Assembly (NCBI GenBank): GCA_022600695.1
Contig: JAHZJY010000293.1
Coordinates: forward strand, 1 to 11,185
Length of the DNA: 11,185 bases
Direction of reading: 5' to 3'
Origin: Actinomycetes bacterium
GTDB taxonomy: Bacteria; Actinomycetota; Actinomycetes; Mycobacteriales; Mycobacteriaceae
Made by a program: the position numbers and the translations under genes
Shown: one piece after another, positions 1 through 5,536 of the stretch
Layout of the letters: each line of letters starts with the position of its first letter
How positions within the stretch are numbered: the stretch's first letter is position 1
Notes under the pieces: model-generated
Database searches by the model: none
What the model saw: the letters and a program-made list of their open reading frames with translations, nothing else
What the model was told of the DNA's origin: nothing

Positions 1-392
1 ATTTGCTCGGCGATCTGCCCGACGGGAGCGTCTGGGGCGACTCGCCCGGCCAACTGCTCAAGCGTCTCGCCGAGCTGGACTTCGACCACCCCCAGCGGCA
101 GCGGGCCCGACGCCGGCGCCGCGACCCGTTCCGAGCTGAACTGTGCAAGTGTGCCCAGCCACAACGTGATCAGAGCGGACAGGCCCGCCAACATGACCGT
201 CACCGCAGTGCTCACCGGGCGGCGGGTATGCGGTGCGCACGACACCGCAATGCCGCTGCCCCGGAACTGCAGCGGTGCCCCGGCTGGGCGCTGTCGAGCG
301 CAGCGGCCGCCCACCGGCCGGCCCGTGGCACCCGGCAACAGGGCAAGGTCCACATTCCGATGAGCCAGACGCCGATCTTCGAGGACTGTCAT
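1..392 (-). CDS. chiZ: ChiZ-like LysM membrane protein, DNA-damage-induced cell division suppressor (Rv2719c homologue), 3' part missing
   Basis: The gene starts at the ATG at 392-390 and runs off the left edge after 130 codons. AGGAGG at 406-401, eight bases upstream, fixes the start. Seen: a basic, probably cytoplasmic N-terminal region (1-60), one hydrophobic helix (about 61-84, STAVTVMLAGLSALITLWLG), a short linker, then VVEVQLGETLEQLAGRVAP (about 102-120), which has the shape of the first strand and helix of a LysM domain. The family is known from M. tuberculosis Rv2719c, a LysM protein that is SOS-linked, interacts with the divisome and has reported cell wall hydrolase activity. Divergent pairing with lexA supports this identity. 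It most likely delays septation after DNA damage. The C-terminal half of the LysM domain lies outside the window. A competing minus-strand frame over 58-594 lacks these family traits and a ribosome binding site. Confidence 0.85.
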   Translation of the reverse strand, partial: MTVLEDRRLAHRNVDLALLPGATGRPVGGRCARQRPAGAPLQFRGSGIAVSCAPHTRRPVSTAVTVMLAGLSALITLWLGTLAQFSSERVAAPASGPLPLGVVEVQLGETLEQLAGRVAPDAPVGQIAEQ

Positions 393-414
393 GTCGTTTT
401 CCTCCTGCACGATT

Positions 415-471
415 TCGCTCGGGTGTTCGAATATACTCGCTCACGTGTTCGAAATTCGAACATGTGAGCGG
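415..471. promoter_or_regulatory. cluster of three degenerate SOS (LexA) boxes including a 33-bp near-palindrome
   Basis: The mycobacterial SOS box is TCGAAC-N4-GTTCGA. Three 16-mers each carry one perfect half-site: TCGCTCGGGTGTTCGA (415-430, 10 of 12 conserved bases), TCGCTCACGTGTTCGA (437-452, 10 of 12) and TCGAACATGTGAGCGG (456-471, 9 of 12). The first two are direct copies exactly 22 bp apart, about two helical turns. The second and third form an inverted repeat with 16-bp arms at 438-453 and 455-470, one mismatch and a one-base centre. The cluster lies over and upstream of the candidate chiZ -10. LexA binding is inferred. Confidence 0.6.
430..435 (-). promoter_or_regulatory. candidate -10 element of the proximal chiZ promoter
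   Basis: TATATT on the minus strand fits the mycobacterial -10 form TANNNT. Transcription would begin near 423, giving a leader of about 31 bases that contains AGGAGG at 406-401. The element abuts an SOS half-site (GTTCGA on the plus strand, 425-430), so LexA bound there would cover the -10 region. The -35 is poor (TTCGAA at 19 bases spacing is the best I see). Inference from sequence only. Confidence 0.45.
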
Positions 472-481
472 GCGTGTCCGA

Positions 482-504
482 ACGATACGACTCACCCCCG
501 ACAC
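482..504 (-). promoter_or_regulatory. RecA-NDp-like (LexA-independent DNA-damage) promoter for chiZ
   Basis: The RecA-NDp motif of mycobacteria, TTGTCRGTG-N8-TANNNT, drives many damage-induced genes independently of LexA. On the minus strand, GTGTCGGGG (504-496), eight bases, then TATCGT (487-482) matches 7 of 9 bases of the first box, with exact spacing and the second box intact. The predicted start is near 475, leaving a leader of about 83 bases that contains the SOS-box cluster. The match is imperfect and could be chance. Confidence 0.4.
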
Positions 505-547
505 ATCCGTCGGGCGCGGCGGTTCGCCGGCGCAACGACCGACACGG

Positions 548-563
548 TCGAACACATGTTTGA
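548..563. promoter_or_regulatory. SOS box (LexA operator) of lexA
   Basis: TCGAACACATGTTTGA matches the mycobacterial SOS consensus TCGAAC-N4-GTTCGA at 11 of 12 conserved positions. It lies 33 bases before the lexA start codon and its last four bases (TTGA, 560-563) are the start of the predicted lexA -35 hexamer. Bound LexA would therefore block RNA polymerase, giving autorepression. I recall a very similar or identical box upstream of lexA in M. tuberculosis. Confidence 0.92.
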
Positions 564-588
564 TAATCGGCTGAACTCCGGCTACATT
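560..588 (+). promoter_or_regulatory. lexA promoter, apparently giving a leaderless transcript
   Basis: TTGATA at 560-565 (5 of 6 to TTGACA), a 17-base spacer, then TACATT at 583-588 (fits TANNNT). Eight bases after the -10 comes the A of the lexA ATG at 597, so transcription probably starts at or within two bases of the start codon. There is no Shine-Dalgarno sequence between the -10 and the ATG, which agrees with a leaderless mRNA, a common form in mycobacteria. Confidence 0.7.
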
Positions 589-596
589 CACCACCC

Positions 597-1265
597 ATGA
601 GCGACACTGCGAAGACGCCGGGCGCCGCCGGCCTCACCGAACGCCAGCGGACCATTCTCGAGGTCATCAGGACCTCGGTGACTCGCCGCGGCTACCCGCC
701 GAGCATCCGGGAGATCGGCGATGCTGTCGGACTCACTTCGACGTCATCGGTGGCCCACCAGCTGCGCACCCTCGAGCGCAAGGGCTACCTGCGGCGCGAC
801 CCCAACCGTCCGCGCGCCGTCGACGTGCGGGGAACCGAGGAGGCGACGCCTTCGGCGACCACTGACATCGCGGGTTCGGACGCGCTGCCGGAACCGACTT
901 TCGTCCCGGTCCTGGGGCGGATCGCCGCAGGCGGACCGATTCTCGCCGAGGAGGCGGTGGAGGACGTCTTCCCGCTGCCGCGCGAGCTCGTTGGCGAGGG
1001 GTCGCTGTTTCTGCTCAAGGTCGTCGGCGAATCGATGATCGACGCGGCCATCTGCGACGGTGACTGGGTGGTGATCCGTCAGCAGAATGTCGCCGACAAT
1101 GGCGACATCGTTGCCGCGATGATTGACGGCGAGGCCACCGTCAAAACCTTCAAGCGAGCCGCGGGCCAGGTGTGGCTGATGCCGCACAATCCGGCGTTCG
1201 ACCCGATCCCGGGTAACGATGCCGTCATCCTCGGCAAAGTCGTGACCGTCATGCGCAAGATCTGA
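597..1265 (+). CDS. lexA: LexA, SOS-response repressor and self-cleaving peptidase
   Basis: The 222-residue protein represses DNA-damage genes and is inactivated when RecA filaments stimulate its self-cleavage. Residues 13-75 form the winged helix-turn-helix ([12 protein letters not shown], then [19 protein letters not shown] with the recognition helix). Residues about 100-222 form the S24 peptidase domain: cleavage site Ala111-Gly112 (GRIAAGGP), catalytic Ser146 in GESM and Lys183 in TVKTFKR, 37 residues apart as in E. coli (119 and 156). M. tuberculosis LexA is a little longer (about 236), with the difference in the N-terminal tail. The ATG is chosen because the promoter places transcription at this codon and no upstream in-frame start is plausible. 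The gene is divergent from chiZ and convergent with the LGFP protein gene. It should repress itself and chiZ. Confidence 0.98.
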   Translation: MSDTAKTPGAAGLTERQRTILEVIRTSVTRRGYPPSIREIGDAVGLTSTSSVAHQLRTLERKGYLRRDPNRPRAVDVRGTEEATPSATTDIAGSDALPEPTFVPVLGRIAAGGPILAEEAVEDVFPLPRELVGEGSLFLLKVVGESMIDAAICDGDWVVIRQQNVADNGDIVAAMIDGEATVKTFKRAAGQVWLMPHNPAFDPIPGNDAVILGKVVTVMRKI

Positions 1266-1271
1266 GGCACC

Positions 1272-1290
1272 CGCGATGTCGGACACCGCG
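1272..1290 (-). terminator. candidate hairpin between converging lexA and LGFP gene
   Basis: In RNA from the minus strand, CGCGGUGU and ACAUCGCG pair over eight positions (one G-U wobble) around a three-base loop, about 30 bases after the LGFP gene stop. The plus-strand RNA has an A-C mismatch at the same place, so the hairpin is better for the minus-strand transcript. There is no U-tract, which is usual for mycobacterial terminators. Function is inferred. Confidence 0.35.
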
Positions 1291-1322
1291 ACCCGGGGCC
1301 GGGCCTGCGAACGCTCGGGTGT

Positions 1323-3368
1323 CTACTCGGGCGCCTTGACGAAACCGTTCGCCTGAGCAAGTTCCTCGCTGGCAAACCACACTTCAGGGATCGTGTTCTC
1401 GTAGAGCGCCGAATCCGGGGTGTAGTACATCCCCGAATGGGTGTTGCCCTTGATCGAGTAGCCTTCCGGCGCCTGATACGGGTCGGCCAGCGGTAGATGA
1501 ATCGCGGGTCGCCACGGCTCATCAGCGGCCTCGCCCCGATCCCAGGCATCCTCTGGAGCGACCGATTCGGTTTCGACGACTTCCACGATCTCATCCACCT
1601 CGACGACCCCAACGGCCTCGTCGACCACACCAACGCCATCGGACTCGTCGAGCGACCCGAACTCGGGGCCCCCGGAATCGGCGTCGTCCGCAGCATGACG
1701 ACGGCGTCGACCACCAGGCTCGTCGAGATTCAGCCGCCACAGTGATTCCGAGGCGGCGGCAGTACCGGCCGAATGCCGACCCTCTTCCGACCCGGCTGCG
1801 CCGAACCAGTCATCCGCCTCGGTGGTCGCCACCTGGAATTCGGCGACTTCGGCTTCGGACGGAACGCGAGTCGGAGCGGTATCGATGGCGTCTTCGTCGG
1901 AGTCGAAACCCACCTTCTCGTCAGCCGCGCCGACTGCGGGCGAGGACCAGAAATCGGAATCCCGCCCAGACGCCGTGCCGTACGACTCCGGCGAATAGGG
2001 GTTCGGCTCCGCAGCACCCTGATCGGGGCCGGATTTACGCAGCGCTCGCGCACCGAGCAGACCGAGTAGCAAAACCAAGGGGATGGCGATCAGCAACCAC
2101 CACCAGCCCCATCCGCCCTTCTCGGCGGTCTCGCCGGACGCCGGGGCGGCCGGGGTTTGCGCAACCGCTTCAGGCATTTCCAGCCCGGACAGCGACGCCC
2201 CCAGTTCGGCCGGCTTGGTGCTGAACTCCTCCGTGGCCTCGTTCCACGAGATCTCACCACCGCTGAACGTCTGAGTGACGGTGTCGCCCTTTACGGTCGG
2301 ATCACCGGTCGGCACCCCGACGTCACCGGTGGCGCCGCCGAGCTCTTGCCAGGCGGCGTTGACCGCGCCGCGAACAATGATCGCCCCGGTGTCGGGAGTC
2401 CAGAAGATGACCGGGTTGTCGGGCGCACTGAAGGCGCTCACCCGGCTGTTGGGCACACCGCCATCAGCCTCCGGAGCGATCGGGTAGCCGAGATCTCCGC
2501 CGGCCCCGCCCACCGACTCGTATTTGGACAGGATCGCGCCCGTCACGGCGTATGCGCCGGTCTCCGGGGAGTAGAAGATCTTTCCCCCGGCGTACCCTTG
2601 CGCGGCCCCGTTGTCACCGATCACCGATTGCTCACCCTGCGGCGCCCCCAGAGGGCCGCCCAAGCCGCCGCTGGCCCGCCACGCGAGGTTGATCAACGTG
2701 GTGGCATCCAGGGGAACCTCGAGGCCGACCAAGCCGTCAGCGAGGCCGGGCGGATCGGTGGTGAAGGTGTTGGTGGCCCGATTCCAGGACAACTCGCCAC
2801 CGGTGAACCGCTGACTGACCAGGTCGCCGTCGTACCGCTCGTCCTCGACCGGTACACCGAGCGCCCCGGCGGAGCCACCGAGGTTGTCCCAGGCGACATT
2901 GATGGCGCCGCGAACCGCCCAGGCTCCGGTTTCCGGTGTCCAGAAGATCGCGGGCTTATCGCTACCGTTGAAGGTGCTGACCCGACTGTCCGGGCCGACC
3001 AGGCCGGTGACCACATTGATATTGGGGAATCCGAGATCGCTGTCGGCGGGACCGCCGAGCGACTCGTATTTGTCCAGGATGGGCCCGTACATCAGATGTG
3101 CGCCGGCATCCGGTTCGAAGAAGATCTTGCCGTCGGTGAACTTCTGGCCGTATCCACCACCGACCTGGTAGACCTCACCTTCCTTACTGCCGACCGCCGA
3201 CCCGGCGCCCCCGGCGGCGCTCCAGGCCTGGTTGATGGCATCGGCGGCATCGCCCTCCGGTGTCGCGATCGCCGTCGGGACCACCAACGCCGCCGAGGCG
3301 ACCGTGGCGATAGCTCCCAGTGTCAGGCGCCCAATGGTCCGGTTCAGCCGTTTACCTACCCGCGTCAT
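1323..3368 (-). CDS. LGFP-repeat single-pass membrane protein with C-terminal sunset-like module (Rv2721c homologue)
   Basis: A 681-residue envelope protein of unproven function. Start: ATG at 3368 preceded by GGGAG with eight bases spacing. Seen: basic N terminus and signal-like helix (15-36, TLGAIATVASAALVVPTAIA); six LGFP-type repeats, marked by AVGS (58), DLGFP (111), ALGVP (169), PLGAP (239), DLGYP (292) and DVGVP (349); a Trp-rich transmembrane helix (419-440); basic stop-transfer RALRK; then a long acidic, low-complexity tail (about 480-620) with an RRRR patch at 554-557; and a compact end (about 629-679) with GYSIKGN, MYYTP and PEVWFASEELAQANGF. LGFP repeats in corynebacteria and mycobacteria are thought to bind the cell wall. 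The end resembles the actinobacterial sunset domain. Predicted topology is repeats outside, tail inside. The two halves of the repeat region (about 42-218 and 223-399) are an internal duplication. M. tuberculosis Rv2721c has about the same length and plan. Confidence 0.9.
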   Translation of the reverse strand: MTRVGKRLNRTIGRLTLGAIATVASAALVVPTAIATPEGDAADAINQAWSAAGGAGSAVGSKEGEVYQVGGGYGQKFTDGKIFFEPDAGAHLMYGPILDKYESLGGPADSDLGFPNINVVTGLVGPDSRVSTFNGSDKPAIFWTPETGAWAVRGAINVAWDNLGGSAGALGVPVEDERYDGDLVSQRFTGGELSWNRATNTFTTDPPGLADGLVGLEVPLDATTLINLAWRASGGLGGPLGAPQGEQSVIGDNGAAQGYAGGKIFYSPETGAYAVTGAILSKYESVGGAGGDLGYPIAPEADGGVPNSRVSAFSAPDNPVIFWTPDTGAIIVRGAVNAAWQELGGATGDVGVPTGDPTVKGDTVTQTFSGGEISWNEATEEFSTKPAELGASLSGLEMPEAVAQTPAAPASGETAEKGGWGWWWLLIAIPLVLLLGLLGARALRKSGPDQGAAEPNPYSPESYGTASGRDSDFWSSPAVGAADEKVGFDSDEDAIDTAPTRVPSEAEVAEFQVATTEADDWFGAAGSEEGRHSAGTAAASESLWRLNLDEPGGRRRRHAADDADSGGPEFGSLDESDGVGVVDEAVGVVEVDEIVEVVETESVAPEDAWDRGEAADEPWRPAIHLPLADPYQAPEGYSIKGNTHSGMYYTPDSALYENTIPEVWFASEELAQANGFVKAPE

Positions 3369-3541
3369 GCACCGTTCTCCCGCGTTCGGTCGAGATTGTC
3401 AACAAGCTCGATAATGGGTATTACCGTCGCATATATCCGCGCCAGCTAACCACGACACGCAGGGCGGACAGTAGCCGTAATCCGAATCGAGATACAAACC
3501 GAATTGAATCGAAATCGCGTGAGCAGCGCGTCAAGCCCCTG

Positions 3542-4702
3542 TCAGACCCCGAGGCTGCGCCCGATAATCTCCTTCATGATCTCGGTGGTGCCACCGTAAA
3601 TTGTCTGCACGCGGGCGTCGAGGAATGCCCGGGCAACGTTGTATTCGCGCATATAGCCGTACCCTCCGTGCAACTGCAGACACCGATCTGTCAGCCGGAC
3701 CTGCGCCTCGGTGGTCCACCACTTGGCCATCGCGGCCTGATCGACGGTGAGTTCGTCCTCGAGCAGTAGCTTGATGAATTCGTCGACCATGATGCGGACC
3801 GCGGTGGTCTCGGTAGCCAATTCGGCGAGCAGGAACCGGCTGTTCTGGAATGAGCCGATCGGCTTGCCGAATGCCTTGCGTTCCTTGGTGTATTGAATGG
3901 TTTCCTCGAGCACCGCCTCCATGGCCGCGGCGGCCATAATGGCAATGGAGAGTCGCTCCTGGGGCAGATTCTCCATGAGGTAGATGAACCCCATCCCCTC
4001 CTCGCCGATCAGATTCTCGACGGGAACCCGCACGTCGGTGAACGACAACTCGGCAGTGTCCTGAGCATCCAGGCCCACCTTGTCGAGATGCCGGCCGCGT
4101 TCGAAGCCCGGCATGCCGCGTTCGACACCGAGCAGGGAGAAGCCCTGGGCCCCCTTCTCCGGATTGGTCTGCGCCACCACGATCACCAGGTCGGCGTTGA
4201 TGCCGTTGGTGATGAACGTCTTCGAGCCGTTGAGGATGTAGTGATCACCATCCCTGACCGCGCGGGACTTGATGCCCTGCAGATCACTGCCGGTGCCCGG
4301 TTCGGTCATCGCGATTGCGGTGATCATCTCGCCGGTGCAGAACTGCGGCAGCCACCGTTGCTTCTGCTCCTCGTTGGTCTGGTGCAGCAGATAGGGCGCT
4401 ACCACATCGTTGTGCAGGGAAAATCCCAGCCCGCTGTAGCGAGCGGCAACGGTCTCCTCGACGACGATGGTGTTGTACCGGAAGTCGGGGTTGCCTCCGC
4501 CGCCGTACTCCTCCGGTACCGCCATGCCGAGAAACCCCTGCTTGCCCGCCTCGAGCCACACCCCGCGGTCGACGATCTTCTCCTTCTCCCACTGATCGTG
4601 GTACGGCGCCACGTGCTTATCGAGAAAAGCCCGGAAGGACTCCCGGAACAAGTTGTGTTCCGGCTCGAATATGGTGCGGGTGTATTTGACGGCGTTGCCC
4701 AT
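3542..4702 (-). CDS. fadE20: FadE20-type acyl-CoA dehydrogenase
   Basis: A 386-residue FAD enzyme that oxidises acyl-CoA to trans-2-enoyl-CoA and passes electrons to electron-transfer flavoprotein in beta-oxidation. Length equals M. tuberculosis FadE20, to which it is closely similar. Seen: N-terminal helical domain, FAD/substrate motif AMTEPGTGSD (131-140), FITNG (163-167), helix with ERKAFGKPIG (274-283), LQLHGGYGYMREY (342-354) and YGGTTEIMKEIIGR (369-382). The Tyr-Glu-Gly-Thr glutamate of medium- and short-chain enzymes is Gly here. The base should instead be Glu249 in LPQERL, as in long-chain and isovaleryl-CoA dehydrogenases. The ATG at 4702 follows GGAGG by eight bases and gives the family N terminus. 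A GTG at 4753 would add 17 unrelated residues and would overlap the operator and promoter. It has its own promoter with a TetR-type operator. The true substrate is unknown. Confidence 0.95.
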   Translation of the reverse strand: MGNAVKYTRTIFEPEHNLFRESFRAFLDKHVAPYHDQWEKEKIVDRGVWLEAGKQGFLGMAVPEEYGGGGNPDFRYNTIVVEETVAARYSGLGFSLHNDVVAPYLLHQTNEEQKQRWLPQFCTGEMITAIAMTEPGTGSDLQGIKSRAVRDGDHYILNGSKTFITNGINADLVIVVAQTNPEKGAQGFSLLGVERGMPGFERGRHLDKVGLDAQDTAELSFTDVRVPVENLIGEEGMGFIYLMENLPQERLSIAIMAAAAMEAVLEETIQYTKERKAFGKPIGSFQNSRFLLAELATETTAVRIMVDEFIKLLLEDELTVDQAAMAKWWTTEAQVRLTDRCLQLHGGYGYMREYNVARAFLDARVQTIYGGTTEIMKEIIGRSLGV

Positions 4703-4741
4703 GGCGGTGTCCTCCGGAGATGCTGCGCTGAATCTCTTTCG

Positions 4742-4767
4742 AGAATAGACCAACCGGATGGTTGGTC
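4742..4767 (-). promoter_or_regulatory. fadE20 promoter with palindromic TetR-type operator
   Basis: On the minus strand, -10 TATTCT is at 4747-4742. Immediately upstream is a perfect palindrome, GACCAACC-N4-GGTTGGTC, at 4748-4767, filling the -10/-35 spacer. A weak -35 (GTGACC, with a 17-base spacer) overlaps its outer edge. The 8-bp arms with a four-base centre are typical of TetR-family operators, which commonly control mycobacterial acyl-CoA dehydrogenase genes. No regulator gene is in the window. The leader would be about 30-35 bases, ending in GGAGG. Confidence 0.65.
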
Positions 4768-4777
4768 ACCCTCACGG

Positions 4778-5461
4778 TCAACCGATGCTCCAGCCTCCGT
4801 CGATCGGAACGACAGCACCGAAGAGATAGGACGCTTCATCTGATGCCAACCACCGGACCAGCGCAGCGGCCTCGACGCCGGTGCCGAGACGGCGGGCAGG
4901 AACGATATCGGCGATCTCGGCTCGAAACGTCGGATCGGCCACGACCTCGGGAGGGAAATACGACGGATTCTCGATGAAGTTGGGCGCGACACCGTTGACC
5001 CGCACACCGTGCCTGGCGACTTCGGACCCGACACTGCGGACCAGGTTCATCTGGGCCGCGCGGGCCGCTTCGTAACCGGCGATCGGGTGCGACGATGTGC
5101 GCAGCACCGTGGCCGACGAGGGGATGACCACTGCGCCTGAACCCGCGCTAATCATCGGCGGCAGACAGCGCTCCAGCAGCCAGAACAAGCGGTGGACCAG
5201 GCGATCGAAGATTGCCGACACCAGATCGGGGTCATGGGCGGTAATAGGACGGACGGCGATCGGAACGTCAAGATTCGCAATGAGAACGTCGAATGGCCCC
5301 CGGCGTTCGACCAGCTCCGCCACCTCTGCCGCGGTACGGAGCGGATCGATGGCCGCCGTCACCTCGTCACCATCTGACCGAAAGCGTTCCACGCACGCCG
5401 GTCCGAGGAACGCGTCGGCGTCGGTCACGAGAACCCGTCGGGGTGAATGCTCAGCAGCCAT
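4778..5461 (-). CDS. halohydrin dehalogenase-like protein of the SDR fold
   Basis: A 227-residue Rossmann protein whose motifs differ from oxidoreductases. The TGxxxGxG cofactor loop is replaced by T13-x4-F18-x-G20 (VTDADAFLG), the halide-site loop signature of halohydrin dehalogenases, and the YxxxK pair by Y130-x3-R134 (GYEAAR). Ser116 (PSSAT) would complete a Ser-Tyr-Arg triad; it is 13 residues before Tyr130, one more than the usual S-x12-Y-x3-R. APNFIENPSYFPPE (159-172) matches the halide-pocket GPNYL...YF.P segment I recall from HheC, and LASDEASYLFGAVVPIDGGW recalls HheB. Such enzymes interconvert vicinal haloalcohols and epoxides without NAD(P). The ATG at 5461 follows AGGAGG by 13 bases, a long gap, but no better in-frame start is seen. 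It lies between hflX (75 bases) and the fadE20 operator (10 bases). I recall no such gene here in M. tuberculosis. It could instead be a cofactor-free SDR with another role. Confidence 0.72.
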   Translation of the reverse strand: MAAEHSPRRVLVTDADAFLGPACVERFRSDGDEVTAAIDPLRTAAEVAELVERRGPFDVLIANLDVPIAVRPITAHDPDLVSAIFDRLVHRLFWLLERCLPPMISAGSGAVVIPSSATVLRTSSHPIAGYEAARAAQMNLVRSVGSEVARHGVRVNGVAPNFIENPSYFPPEVVADPTFRAEIADIVPARRLGTGVEAAALVRWLASDEASYLFGAVVPIDGGWSIG

Positions 5462-5536
5462 AGCGTGTCTGCAACCTCCTCATCGGCCTGGAGCCAGGAG
5501 TTACCGGTGGTTCTCGGACGCCCGGCACTGGCGGCA

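Noticed and set aside
58..594. 178-codon minus-strand frame across the chiZ-lexA region
   Set aside because: It overlaps the SOS boxes and lexA promoter, and the alternative frame from 392 has a strong ribosome binding site, a membrane helix and LysM-like sequence.
2157..3449. 430-codon open frame on the plus strand
   Set aside because: It lies wholly antisense to the LGFP gene and its start region. High-GC codon bias leaves such mirrored frames open, and the product has no recognisable domain.
3505..3535. Weak hairpin with short CGCG arms after fadE20 as a terminator
   Set aside because: Only about four base pairs and no supporting tract; not distinguishable from chance in GC-rich DNA.
3369..3541. 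Possible promoter (TTGACA, TATATG-like and TAATAC elements) for the LGFP gene
   Set aside because: No -35/-10 pair with acceptable spacing could be assembled, so no element is annotated although a promoter is likely present.
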